Assembly (NCBI RefSeq): GCF_034652275.1
Contig: NZ_JAXIWG010000005.1
Coordinates: 59,516 to 123,515, forward strand
Direction: 5' to 3'
Length of the DNA stretch: 64,000 nt
Origin: Yoonia sp034652275
GTDB lineage: Bacteria; Pseudomonadota; Alphaproteobacteria; Rhodobacterales; Rhodobacteraceae
Shown: piece after piece, positions 17,948 through 30,000 of the stretch
Layout: each line of letters begins with the position of its first letter
How positions within the stretch are numbered: position 1 is the first letter of the stretch
Program-made: the position numbers and the translations under genes
The notes under the pieces: generated by a model
What the model saw: the letters and a program-made list of their open reading frames with translations, nothing else
The model's database searches: none
What the model was told of the DNA's origin: nothing

Positions 17948-18628
17948 ATGAATTTCGCACTTGGACAACAGGGGCACCCAAGGCAAGCTGGATTTGCAAT
18001 CATCGTTGTTCTTGCCTCGCTCCTGATACTTACCACGGTCTTCGCTATCGCCAGCAACCGCAGCTTCGCGCAAATTCAGATGCAGACGGGCGAACGTACA
18101 CTTTCTCTAAGACAGTTTGTGAATGCTGAGATCCTGACGCTGTTGATTTCAATTGATCTTGATTCAAGTCTATCTGATGTAGTCAGCCTACCCTACCCGT
18201 TCGACGGAGTCGGCCTGCGTATACAGGATGTCGGCGGGTTGATTGACCTGAACACTGGCCGCCCAGAGTTGCTGGCACGGTTGTTTTCCGCCCTTAATGC
18301 TCCAAACACCGCTGCCGCTAATTTCTGGGATTGGCGACGTGACGGCCGAAGGCTGCAACGGGTAGAAGATTTAATCCGCATTGCCGATATTGATACAGAA
18401 CAACGCGAGGCGCTCCTCGCGATGGCAACTGTTCATTCGGGACGTAACGGTGTTGCCGATGCTGTCGCACAAGACAACGTGCGTGCTCTCGCGGCGGGGC
18501 TCCCACAGACAGCGCCTTCGCAGGCGAACTTCGCTGTCTTTTTGCAGAGCAATGGACGCGAGAGACTAATCGGGATCATAAGCTATCCTAGTAGTGGCAC
18601 CCAAGGACGGATCCTTGAACTGCGGTAG
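17948..18628 (+). CDS. gspK: minor pseudopilin GspK
   Basis: A 226-residue tip pseudopilin. The leader ends QAG|FAIIVVLASLL; as expected for GspK, the Glu at mature position 5 is missing. The helical insert domain follows, including a helix-hairpin-helix-like stretch (VEDLIRIADIDTEQREALL). ATG 17948 has AAGGA eight bases upstream. It is divergent from gspO, with 15 bases between the starts, and ends the T2SS set. It is shorter than the roughly 320 residues of enterobacterial GspK but similar in plan. Confidence 0.8.
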   Translation: MNFALGQQGHPRQAGFAIIVVLASLLILTTVFAIASNRSFAQIQMQTGERTLSLRQFVNAEILTLLISIDLDSSLSDVVSLPYPFDGVGLRIQDVGGLIDLNTGRPELLARLFSALNAPNTAAANFWDWRRDGRRLQRVEDLIRIADIDTEQREALLAMATVHSGRNGVADAVAQDNVRALAAGLPQTAPSQANFAVFLQSNGRERLIGIISYPSSGTQGRILELR

Positions 18629-18803
18629 CTTGTCGCAGAACCGAGAACCCACGACGTCGATTAGCGCCCCCAATCTAACGAAAGGATCGCACCTTTGAAC
18701 CATGGGATCAAAAACCTAGAGTTGCAATAGCTTGTCGCAGAGAGGAGAACGCACCCAATCAATCGGCGCACCCCATTTGGGGAAAAGATTGCACCATCAA
18801 CCG
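18626..18803 (+). repeat. two imperfect direct repeats after gspK
   Basis: A segment of about 77 bases starting TAGCTTGTCGCAGA at 18626 (its TAG is the gspK stop) recurs at 18728 with about 65-70% identity by eye, a unit spacing of 102 bases. Shared blocks include GAGAAC, CGCAC and GAAAAG/GAAAGG. The second copy holds a small hairpin (CCCC-ATTT-GGGG, 18771-18782). Function is unknown; it could be a duplicated gspK 3' region. Confidence 0.5.
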
Positions 18804-18817
18804 ACGACATCAGTTAC

Positions 18818-19123
18818 TTATGGGTCAAACATAACCTCAGGTGATTTGGGAACACAGATCGGATCATCGCTCGGTTCAGGTTTCCAAAGCCAGATCTCTA
18901 ATTCAGCCACCTCAGAACCAATCAGCATATCAACATGGACTTTCTTATTATCACTTGGATCGAAAAAGTAGCCACTCAACATCTTGCGTTTACCCTTATT
19001 ACTCTGTGTTTTTATAATTGTTGTTCCTCTACCGGGATAGGTCAAAAATGAATCAGGTGCTAGTTCCCACTTAAGTTCCGCCTTTTTGACAAATGCAATA
19101 GCAAGCTTGAACTCTTGGCTCAT
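18818..19123 (-). CDS. putative immunity protein of the displaced Rhs tip
   Basis: A small protein of about 101 residues whose family I do not recognise. It starts at ATG 19123 with AGGA six bases upstream, seven bases after the stop of the displaced Rhs tip. An in-frame extension upstream to 19156 would overlap the tip. It is soluble, acidic at the C-terminus and has no signal peptide. Immediate placement behind a polymorphic toxin tip is the usual position of a cognate immunity gene; that is the only basis for the role. Confidence 0.6.
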   Translation of the reverse strand: MSQEFKLAIAFVKKAELKWELAPDSFLTYPGRGTTIIKTQSNKGKRKMLSGYFFDPSDNKKVHVDMLIGSEVAELEIWLWKPEPSDDPICVPKSPEVMFDP

Positions 19124-19130
19124 TACAGTC

Positions 19131-20405
19131 CTAGATTGGGAAGATGGTCCCAACATTTATCCTGCCTCCAATGTTGTGAGCTCTGAACTCAAATTCCTGT
19201 CCGTCAACAGTTACGTTCCCGCGATAACCATCACCTTTATTTTGTAGCTCACCGTTCGCACGTGCACCTTCTATGTGGCCCTTAATCGCGTCTTCTACAT
19301 CGTCTCTCGAGATACCAGTACCATCTAGGTGCCTATCAATATGGTGCTGCTTATTTGCGTCATTTGGGTCACCAAATTGAACATCCGACTCATTGTCTGC
19401 CTCTTCATCTCGACCTTTTCCTTTACCTTCTCCACCCTCACTCTCGCTCTTGAGCACATTCCCCAGATCTTCAAGTGCCTGCCCAATCTTCTGGCCAAGC
19501 CCCACAATCGCGCCGAACAGGCCGCCTAGCCCGCCTTGGGCTGCGCCATTCGCGGGGGATGCGCCTGACGGTTGCCCGATCTCCAACGCGTCTGCCAGCG
19601 CACCTACGCCGGCCTGCATAGCGTTGTTGGTCGCAACCCGGCAAGCAGGATTTGCCAAACACGCCCGTGTTGCTTGTGCGAACGCAGCCATTGATCCCAC
19701 TGCTACACCGCGCGCCAAGTTCCGCATTTCGATAGAGGAGGAGTACAACCCGCTCGGATCGGTCCAGTTGTACGGATCGTTGCCGACATAGGCGTAGAGG
19801 TTCAGATCTCCGCCCGCAAAGCCGATCGGGTCGCGCTGGATGAACTGCCCTGATGCCGGGTCGTAGTGCCGGGCGCGGTAGTAGATCAGCCCCGTCTCGG
19901 TATCGTGCTCGCGCGCGGTGAAGCCATAGCGTTGTTCCACCGGGCCGCTCTGCGTCCGCGTCCCGAAGCTGGCGTAGGTCGCACTGGCCGCAACCGTCCC
20001 CGTGGCGGGATCGACGACGCTGATGATCGACCCCAGACGGTCGGCGTGCAGGTCATAGGCCGTCCCGGTCCCGGCGACCACCGTGCCGGTGTAGCTCTCG
20101 AAGGCCAGCGGCTCGTCCACCTGCGCCCCGTGCAGCCAGCGCCGCGTCAGCGCGCCTGCCACAAAGTCCAGCACCACGTCATTGGCGACCGGCCGGTAGG
20201 GGTTCCAGGGGTCGAAGACGAACGCCTCGGTGACCCCATCCACCAACTTCGCGATCCGGCGGTCGAGCGCGTCGTAGGCGTAGCTGGCGGTCGTCGTGGC
20301 CGAGGCATAGCCGATCAGCCGGTTCTGGCTGTCGTAGCTGTAGCTCTCCACCGCGCCCGTGGCCTTGTCGGTCCGGCTGATCCGATTGCCGCGGGCGTCA
20401 TAGGC
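19131..20405 (-). CDS. displaced Rhs core with alternative toxin tip (5' truncated)
   Basis: This is the 3' part of an Rhs gene without a signal peptide or N-terminal cage. Homology to the large Rhs gene begins abruptly at YDARGNRISRTDK (about 20405) and runs through the core end (QRDPIGFAGGDLNLYAY, DPSGL near 19745). A stop lies upstream in frame near 20443, and the only nearby start is GTG 20351. After DPSGL the sequence is unrelated to the large gene's tip: an Ala/Gly-rich linker, a Ser/Glu/Lys-rich segment, then a C-terminal domain with HHIDRHLDGTGIS and ending GRINVGTIFP. The last 70 residues look like a small RNase-type toxin, but the family is not certain. It probably serves as a recombination donor for the large gene. 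Confidence 0.75.
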   Translation of the reverse strand, partial: AYDARGNRISRTDKATGAVESYSYDSQNRLIGYASATTTASYAYDALDRRIAKLVDGVTEAFVFDPWNPYRPVANDVVLDFVAGALTRRWLHGAQVDEPLAFESYTGTVVAGTGTAYDLHADRLGSIISVVDPATGTVAASATYASFGTRTQSGPVEQRYGFTAREHDTETGLIYYRARHYDPASGQFIQRDPIGFAGGDLNLYAYVGNDPYNWTDPSGLYSSSIEMRNLARGVAVGSMAAFAQATRACLANPACRVATNNAMQAGVGALADALEIGQPSGASPANGAAQGGLGGLFGAIVGLGQKIGQALEDLGNVLKSESEGGEGKGKGRDEEADNESDVQFGDPNDANKQHHIDRHLDGTGISRDDVEDAIKGHIEGARANGELQNKGDGYRGNVTVDGQEFEFRAHNIGGRINVGTIFPI

Positions 20406-20502
20406 TCTATCCTGATAGTCTCGGTCAGTTCTGCTCTGTCACTCCCGTATTAGCGATTGTCGAGGCAGCAGCAAAATGCCATTTGTAAAATGCTATGCAC
20501 AA

Positions 20503-21087
20503 TCAATCTAAGAGCTTATGTGGAACAACGCGTTGAATACAGTGTTTCTTTAGGCAAGCAACAATTGCCTGCCCAGCGATCAACCAAAAATCACAGCCAA
20601 CGACCATCGGGGTTTCCTGGCAGCTACGGACAAACTCATTCTTTGCAATGGGGCTTCGATTCGCTGCCAGTTTTGGTTTTTCAGAGTCCGTTGTCAGCTT
20701 TATGAATTGACCACAAGCGTCACAGATCCGAGCTTCGCATGTCGCCATCGCGTCTAGGTCGAGGTCGACACAGCGTTCAGGCATCAATACGTAGTCTCCA
20801 CCTGAAAGTGAAATGAAACGGCAGCCCCGGAAGTCGTTCTCTTCGAACAGTGATTTTACCCTTTCGGATACCATATAGAAACCGTCACGGCTTACGGAAA
20901 AATCCCACTTCGACTTTTTTCGCGTATCGATCGGTTCGGAGTATTTGTGCGTCGGTTGACCGCATTTTACACAACACCGTACCGATCCATCTTTCTTTAA
21001 AAGGTCAATCCCGTTAAAATCTGTACCAAGAACAAATGCCATTTGGTTAACATCCAAATTCTGGAAAATCAGCGTAGAATTTTTCAA
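20503..21087 (-). CDS. double-CXXCG immunity-like protein (SitI6-like)
   Basis: A 194-residue protein encoded directly behind, and overlapping by 41 bases, the large Rhs gene. The start is TTG 21087 with AAGGAAG a few bases upstream. Two CXXCG motifs (CVKCGQP and CDACGQF) flank a segment DGFYMVSERVKSLFEE, as in the double-CXXCG proteins of the SitI6 immunity family and the imm11-like group. The cysteines probably bind zinc. It should be a cytosolic antitoxin for the HNH tip at the Rhs C-terminus. Family placement is from memory of the motif layout; the role follows from position. Confidence 0.7.
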   Translation of the reverse strand: MKNSTLIFQNLDVNQMAFVLGTDFNGIDLLKKDGSVRCCVKCGQPTHKYSEPIDTRKKSKWDFSVSRDGFYMVSERVKSLFEENDFRGCRFISLSGGDYVLMPERCVDLDLDAMATCEARICDACGQFIKLTTDSEKPKLAANRSPIAKNEFVRSCQETPMVVGCDFWLIAGQAIVACLKKHCIQRVVPHKLLD

Positions 21088-24000
21088 GTTCTTCCTTAAT
21101 CCGATCTAGACCGAAGTCCCTGATAACCGATGCGCCATCCCGCCTGCCGCTCGTTGCCATAGATCTGCCCGTCACATCATCGATGATTTGTTTAAAGCGT
21201 GCTTGCATCAAACTGTGTAGCCTTTTGTGATCAACAATACTGATTCGAACTATGTTGCCTTTTTCATCTGCGCCACCATAAGCGGTGGGGTGGCAATGGT
21301 GATTATGGTTCCCACCACTGCCTTGGCTGCTTGGCATAGGTTCTTCATCCGGCAATCCCTCCTCCAGATCGAGCCCAAGGTCAATCGCATCGAGAATACC
21401 TACGGTGTAAGCTGTCAGGGCAGCAACACGGCCCATAATTGGCACGAGAGCGCCTGTGCGGATAGCAGCGTCTCTTTTGAGCGCAACCTGATGTTCTGCC
21501 GTGCTTGGTCCAGGTAGATTGAAACTCGCGTGTCCTTTGAGTAACCCGGTAGGATCGATGAAGTTCTGCGGGTTGTTCCCAACATAGGCATAGACATTCA
21601 AATCCCCGCCCGAGAACCCAATTGGGTCACGCTGAATGAATTGCCCGATCATCGGATCGTAATGACGTGCGCGGAAGTACATCAGGCCCGTTTCACCGTC
21701 GATCTCACGTCCGGTGAAGCCATAGCGCTGTTCCAGCACACCTGACTGATTCCGCACCCCGAAGCTATCGTAGCCATAATCCGCAGCTATTAGGCCGGCA
21801 GCTGCATCTACAACATGCAGGATTGACCCGAGGCGGTCGGCGTAAAGCTCGTAGGCTTCGCCCGAGCCACCTGCTGTTGTCGCGCTGTAAGCCTCGAACG
21901 CCAGCGGTTCATCGACCCGAGTGCCGCGCAACCAGCGCTTGGCAAGCGAACCATCGACGAAGTCGAGCACTACGTCTGATGAGGTAGATCGGTAGGTATC
22001 CCAGGGGTTGTACACAAAGGCCTCTGCGACCCCATCTACCGTTTTCGCGATCCGCCGGTCGAGCGCGTCGTAGGCGTAGCTGGCGGTCGTCGTGTCCGAT
22101 GCATAGCCGATCAGTCGGTTCTGGCTGTCATAGTTGTAGGTCTCGACCGCGCCCGTGGCCTTGTCGGTCCGGCTGATCCGATTGCCCCGCGCGTCATAGG
22201 CGTAGGTATAGCGGGCATCCTCCAGCAGTTGGTTATGCGCGTTCGACGCATAAAGCGACGACAGATGCGAGGCGGTCCGGTTCCCCTCGCCGTCATAAGC
22301 GTAATCCTCGACCGGCAGGCCCACATCGCCCGGCGCGCCGCGGGCCACCTGCACCAGACGGTTCAGGTCGTCATAGCTGATCGCCAGCGACCGCGCCGGA
22401 TCGAGATTATCAGTGATCGCAGTCAACTGGCCGTCAACGGCGTAATCATAGGCCAGATCGGTCAGCGCCACACCGGATTGCACATGGCTGAGCGCCGTCA
22501 GCAGGCCGTTGGTATAGCCATAGGTCGTGTTGCGCCCCGAGGTCGAGGTTAGCGAGGTCCGCCGCCCTTCGCCGTCGTAGCCGAAGCTGTAGACCGTGCC
22601 CCAGGGGGCGGTCAGATCAACCAGCCGGTCCTCGACGTCGTAGGCATAGGTGGTGGTCCCGCCAAGGCTGTCGGACATGGACAGGCGCCGGTCCAGTTCG
22701 TCATAGGTATAGGTGATCGTCACCTCCGGCTGCGGGCCGACCGTGCCGTCTGTCGTTGTGGAAATCAGCCGGTTGCGTTCGTCATAGGCAAAGGTCACGC
22801 GGCTGTCGTTATCGGCGGCCTCTGTCAGGTTCGAGCGTGGGTCATAGGCATAGGTGAGCCGGTTATCCGGTGTCACCACTTCGGTCCGGCGTCCCAGCCC
22901 GTCATAGAGCGCTGTTTCGGTCAATCCATCCTCGCGCGTGAGCGAGGCGAGGTTGTCGCGCCGGTCATAGGCCCGTGTCATCGTCTGGCCGATGGGGTTG
23001 GTCCGCGTCGTCATCCGGTCAAGCGGGTCGAAGCCGAAGGTTGTGACACCCCCGCGCCCGTCGGTGACCGAGGTCACGTTGTTGCGGCTGTCATAGCCGA
23101 AGGATTTGACAAAGCCCTCGGGGTCGATGGTCTGGATCAGGCGGCTGACCTCGTCATAGGCGTATTGGTGGATGTCCCCGTCGCCATTGATATGAGAGGT
23201 GACTTCACCGGCATCGTTGTAGGTCCGCTGGATGAGCCCTTCTGCCGGGTCATCAAGGGCAACCAAGCGTTCAAGCCGATCGTAGGTCATCGATGTGACC
23301 AACCCGGTTTCATCTGTGACAGTCGCAAGGTTGCCTGCGGGGAAATAGCTGTACTGCGTGATACCGTCGATCTGGACCCCGTCCGCGCCGGTCACTTCGA
23401 CCGTCAGGACACGGTTCAAGGCATCATAAGTTCGCTGTATCTGACGTTCTATGGATGTGCCCACAGCCTCGTTTACCGCAGTCGTGTTGCCGCGCGCGTC
23501 ATAGATCATCGTGCTGATTGACCCATCGGCATAGGTCATCTGAGCGAGGTTCTGGTTCGCGTTATAGATGAACGTCGTCTCGTTGCCGTTCTCATCGATG
23601 CGCGATGTCACCTTACCTTCGGGGTTATACACCATCTGGCGGACACCCCCTTCAGGGTCCGTGATCTGCGTCACTTCACCAAATGCATCATAGGCATAGC
23701 TTGTTGTGAATCCGTCCGCGTCGGTCATGGATAGAACACGGTTGAAGACTGGCTCATAGGTATAGCGCGTCGTGCGTTCCTGTGGCGTCCCTACCGCTTC
23801 GGTCATCAAGGTTACATTGGCCCGCAGATCATAAGTGATTTCATCCACACGTACGCCGCCCGGGATCACATCAGAATTGCGTTCGACGCGCGTGACCAGA
23901 TTGTTTTCGTCGCGGATTATGCGTGTGATGCGCCCTAGCGGGTCCGTTATATGGACGGGCGCCCCGAACTCATTGACGATGATTTCGGTGATTTCGCCTT

Positions 24001-27000
24001 TGCGGTCCGTCACAGTTGTTACGCGATCCTCCGGCGCGACAAAAAACAGGGGCCCAGTGCTGCCCAAGCCATCCGCTAAGCCCAGGCTTTTGGCGATACT
24101 GATGGCGATATTTGATCCATCAGGAAGCGTTGCCGCGCTTAGCTGGCCTACCGCGTCGAAACGATAGGCCGTACTATTGCCGTTCTGATTGGTGGTCGAC
24201 ACAAGACGGCCGTCTTCGTCATAGGCGAAGCTGACTTTGCTTCCCGTCGGCTCGGTCACTTGATCAAGTGTCCCTGCAGCATCGTCATAGGTAAATGTCG
24301 TCGTACGTCCGTCGGGGTAAGTCGTCGACGCCATCCGTCCAAACGTATCATATGTAAACGATGTGACCCCCCCAACCTGATCGGTCACTGCCGCCAGACG
24401 GCCACCATCGGCATAGGTGAATTGGCGGCGGTTTCCTTGCGGGTCGATTTCTGCCGTTTGCAAGCCTGTCGCGTCAAAAATGACGATCATTCCATCCTTG
24501 TAGCGCCTTTCCCAAGACCCATCGGACAGGCGGCTCAATTGAGAAAACTCGCCAGCCGCTGCGCGAAATTCACCACTTTCTGTTGGCTTGGAAAAGTGAA
24601 CCGTGACCGTGAACCGTTGCGTCGAAACCAGGTCAAGGCTGCCGTCGCCATTAAGATCAGCGATCGCAATTGTTGTCAGTGGATAATCAAGAAATCCATC
24701 TCGGAATGGTAGAAACGTACCGTCACCGCGGCCCTCGTAAACGGAAACCCCATCGGCATTTCGAAGAATTATGTCGACAACACCATCGCCATTTGCATCA
24801 ATAGCGAAAACTGGCTCGGATCTTGATACAGTCGGTGGTCTTTGCAGTATGATTGGCGTTGTAGCAAAGCGCCGACCATCATTGTTGAGATACACAGCGA
24901 GATTAGTCGTACCACTTACAACCAGGTCTTGCCTTCCGTTGCCGTTAAAGTCAGCGAACTGGGCATATTTCCCTAACGTATCAGAAGTGTTGATGGTGAC
25001 GATGGTCTGTAGCGCTGTAAAGCTTCTGTTGCCTTGGTTAAAGACGGCATAGATGCCCGCTCTGTTACGAAATCCCGCATCTAAAAGGCCGTCACCGTCA
25101 ATATCGGCAACAAATACTTCCAGCGGTGCAACACCAAGTGAAAAAATTGATCTCAATGCAATCAGAATCTGGTCGCCCAGTGTTGGTCCACCGTAGTTCA
25201 CATAGACCTCGTTTCGACTAACGAGCCCACCACCACGTTGTGCAGTAATAATATCGTCAAGGCCGTCACCGTCAATGTCAGCGACAGTTAGCGCAAGCGC
25301 GGCCCGCCCGCTATTGAAACGGTTACCTTCGACCAAGTTGCCAAATCCGTCATTTTCCACATAGCCGACGGAGGTTTGCAATTGCAAAGCGAAGGCAACG
25401 TCGCTTGCTCCGTCTTGCGTCAGATCGCCAATATCGATGGAAGCAAGATTTGGTGCATACGTACCCGTCGCGGGAACATTGTTGGGATCGGCAACTTGAA
25501 CTGGCTCCTGCGCGGTAAAGGTACCATCACCGTTGTTAATCAAAACGTTGATCGTGCCAGTCCCGCTGTTCCCAAAAACGACATCAAGATCTCCATCCAG
25601 ATCAATATCTGCTACCTTGATGTCCTGTGGTCCACGTGCGGGAAACACTAGGGGTTCATCTTCAAATTCGGTGAAAGTCGGTTGCGGGTTGAAGACGACA
25701 ATCCCGTCGTCATCGATGATCACGACAGACCCGTCTGGGTTTTGCGTCAGTTTCTGCAGCCCATCGATTGACCAGCCTGTTCCGTAGGGACTGTTTGTCT
25801 CGTTTTGTACGTACAGGTTTGCTTGGTGCTGTGCTGAGACGGTCGAACACTCGTAGTTCGCTTGCGCAATGAAGTCATACGGATATCTCCCTGAAGCCAA
25901 CCCTGTTGCATCCACCGGCATTGACTGGCGCAAACTCAGAGCCTGCCCGACAAGGGCCGGAGTAGTGCCGCTCGCAGCCTCACGCGGTGTCCAGCGCACG
26001 TCAGAGGCTATCGACAGCCCCCTTACATTGATCCGCGTGCTCAGTGTAACTGGCAAGGATGCATCGTCAGCTACGGTGACGTCACCTGCAACGATAATTG
26101 TCGGGTCGGCCGCTGCAGAGTTATAGCTTAGCCCGACCTGTTGTTGTCGATTGAAGGCGAAGTAGCCCGGCAGCGTGTACACCTCGTTCAGGTTGCCCTC
26201 GAACGGACTTAACTGCCGGTTTCCTGTTGCCTGATCACCAGAGCGCACCGTCCGCGGTGCTTGCGGTAGAAAGCTGAAAAAGCTGCCGCTTGCAATTTGC
26301 ACGCTTTGGCTGCTGACAGTGGCAGCACCTACATCAACGTCGGCATTTGCTGCACGACGAAAACTTGCACCGTTCGTGCTCTGCCATAAGGTCAGTCGAG
26401 TCGTTTCGGGCAAGTTGTCGTAGTTCGGGGCAACAATAGATGCGCCCGAGCTGAAAATTGCACCCGGTGCACTCAGGCCATAGACTTGACACGCCAGCGT
26501 GTCAGTAGGGAAACCCTGTAATGGCGTTTGCTGAGGCAAGGCTCCCAGACAAACTTCGCCTGTAAACGCGCTGCCATCGGCAGCGAGAATGGTGTCGGCA
26601 GGAATCGTTACCTCAACCCCGGTCAATACCCCTGTCAGCGCAGTCGCCTGGCCAGCTATGACCTCGGCGCAACCCTCATTCAGCGGCACCAGCAAAAAGT
26701 CGGGCGCAAGATCACGGTCCTGATTTGCGGTGACGGTGATGAGGCGTTCTAACGGCAGATACCCCCCCGGTCCGCCGACTGCATCCGGATCAATCCGGAT
26801 CTTGTCGCGTCCTGCGGTCAGGCTGCCAAAGGCAAAGCGCCCATCTGAATCTGTTGAAGTCTCGAGGGCAGCACCATCCAGTCTGACCGGCATACCAGTC
26901 AGTGGGGTATCAACGCCATTGGCGAAATCGATAGCATCTCGCACAAAACCGAAGACCGACGTATCACTCGCGGTACCGGCAACAACGTTGATCGTTATCG

Positions 27001-30000
27001 TCGCCTGATCTGTTAACGCACCGTCGGACACACCGAGTGTGAGTGGATAACTGCCCTCTTGCCCGGCCTCAGGTCGGAATCTCAGACTGCCCGTGGTCGC
27101 ATCAAGGCTGGCCCCGGCCGGTAACTGCAACAGATTGGCAAAGAAGGTCGTGACATCTCCATCAGGGTCCACTGCAGTCAGTTCAAGCGCCAGTTCCAGC
27201 CCAAGTTCGACAGTATAGTCGTCGCGAAGACTGCCAAGGACAGGTGGCCTGTTTCGTGTTGCTGTTGCAAGCGTCAGAGTCTCGGATGTCGATAGACTTC
27301 CATCCGTGGCCGTTACTGTGACTGTATAGCTTCCGGTGACATCAAACAGCACACCAAACACGCCACCCGGCAGTTCCTCGGTCTGAATTGCGCTGCCAGC
27401 TGGAGCGAAAACCTCAATTGAAAACGCTAATTCATCGCCATCAGGATCGAATGAGTTTGACGCATCGAACACACCAACCTCCCCCAGAATAGCGCTATCT
27501 GGGCCGTTAACGACAAGCTCTGGGGCTCGGTTGGGTACTGTCAGGGTTGTCGTGGCTACCGCTGAGCTTAGCTCAAAGTCCGATACGACCAACGCAAAGG
27601 TATACGTACCCTTTACGTCAGGTGTAAATGAAGGGGCGGCTCCCGTGGCATTGCTGATCGACGCGGTACTACCGGTGGGGCGGTTCGTTACGCTCCACAG
27701 ATAGCTGATCGCATTTCCATCCGGATCAAACGACGCTGTCCCGTCTAGAACGACAGTCTCACCAACGAAAGCCTCTGACAACGTACCCACAACCGCCGTC
27801 GGTGGGCTGTTTTCAACACGCACGATCAGAACGGCCGGCCGCGAGACCAACTGAGCGTCCTGTGCTACCAACTGTACGAGATAAAGTCCACTGACGTCAG
27901 CTGTGAAGATGAGTTGATCACTTGAAACGCGCGTTACATCCGGTGCGCTGGGATCTATAGCCGCAGAGCTACCGGCAGGACGCGAGAGCAAAGACCAAGT
28001 GAAAGAGAGCAAATCGGCATTGGGGTCGTTGACATAACTGGACGCATTCAACGTGACGGCAGCACCGCTCTGCGCTGCTACTTCGGTCCCACGGTTCACT
28101 ATAGGGCGCAGGTTGCCATCGCTGACCAAAACCGTTGTCGGTCTCGCGATGCCCTGCGTGTCGGTCACGAACAACTGTACTGCCGAGGACAGAAAGCCCC
28201 CTGCGTTGTCGTCCTCCAAAGTCACATCAGTTCCGACCGAAGTTGGCGTACCAAGTAGTCCGGAGGCACCAGTGATATTCGTTGGTGACCACAGATAACT
28301 TGGTTGGTCTGCAACAGACAAACCGGCGTCGACAAATCCCACACCTCCAATACTGGCAAGCGCGTCAGGACCTGCATTCGCAGTAGGCAAACCGACTGGT
28401 GTCTGGATGATCACAGTTGCCGGGACAGATGCCGCGATATCGTCACTGACCGTGAGTTGGGCAATATATGTGCCATCGACATCGGCGGTGAACTCAGCAA
28501 ATGGCGTAGTTGCATTTAACGTTGACGCACTTCCCGAAGGTCGCGCGATCAGCGCCCATTCATAGGTCAACAAGTCGCCATTGAGATCGTAGCTTTGTGT
28601 TCCATCCAACGTGATTGAGCCACCAACTCCGACAACTGGTGAGCTGATCATCGCCTTTGGCCGCACAGCCCCGCCAGCGGGAGCGATGAGTAATACATCA
28701 CCATCGGCCATCAAGCCATCGTTAACCCGTAGCGACAAGAGAAGGTCGTCGTCCTGCCCACTTAAATCAATGCTGGCAAATCCTTCTTCAGACGTTAAGG
28801 ACACGTCTGGGCCAAATACGATGTCGAATGACGGTGATAGAGGATCGGCATCCAGATCCGTGCTGTCGTGCGCACTGGCCGTAAAGGAGCCCTCACCGAG
28901 CATCTGTGCAAAAAACAGCGCTGCCCGTGGTGCGACATTGCGCCTTACTCCGTCATCAGATGTTGGAACATCGCCAAGCCATGCGCGCTGCCGCAATGGG
29001 CCGTTAGAAAGCTGCACAGATTGCGCAATTACACTGCCCTCTGATCCACCAGAGAACCCGCGAAGCTCCGCATGCGGTGCCAGAATATGTCCGGCGACGA
29101 CAGAGTTTATGTTCAGCGATGTCGCCTCAAAGAAGTTCCAGATAACCTTGGGCGCCCACGCGGTGCCACCCAGCGGATTTATTTGGAAAGTGCCGGTTGT
29201 CCCAGACACGTTTATGATCACAGTATCCACGTTGCTGACGTCTACCGAGTATCCACCTGTCAGCAGGTCTTGCATGCTCGTCGTAACAACGCGCGTTCGC
29301 GGGCCGAACACAGCCTGCGTCGGATCGATATTGGCGGCACCTCCAAAACGCTTGTGGTTCTGATCCGACAAATTAGGTGCTGAACCTGTCAAACCTGCCA
29401 AGAATGCCGAAGTCGCCTTGAATTCTTCGAAGTCGAATATCGGCAGGTCAGTCACGCCTTCGATGAGAACACCGTTATTTACATTGGACTGAACGCGAAG
29501 CCCGGTGATACGGGCCTCGGCACCCTGCACTAAATTGATGTTGGAATTCTGCAAATCACCGTCAATCGACAGTGTCGCAAAATTGGCACCATCGTTTGGC
29601 AGATTTGTCCCGAACTGACCTGACACGCCGGTCATCGTGCTGCCAATGTAGCTGCGACCCTGCACAGTTTGCGTACTAGTCAAAGCGTTTGTCACCAGAT
29701 TGAAAGTGCCAAGCGTCTCGCCTAGGCTGAGTGCAGCAGCGGTATCGCCAGCAAAGTCGATTAGGTACGTTGCAGGCTCAGACACGCGCCCTGTCGAATC
29801 TTGGACAGAAAGTGTGATCTGATATTGCCCGAAGTCGGCAAAGCTGACTGCTGTAAGAGGTGCGCTCGGATCAGCGATCATGGCGCTGCCAACAGATGGC
29901 TCTTCGACGACAGCCCATGCATAAGTCAGCAAGTCGCCATCAACGTCAAAGCTGTCGCTACCGTCCAAGATAAACGGCGCATCAACTCCAGGCGTACTGC

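Noticed and set aside
17933..18073. Extended start for the prepilin peptidase
   Set aside because: The extra 47 residues are hydrophilic, overlap the divergent gspK start and have no counterpart in short A24 peptidases.
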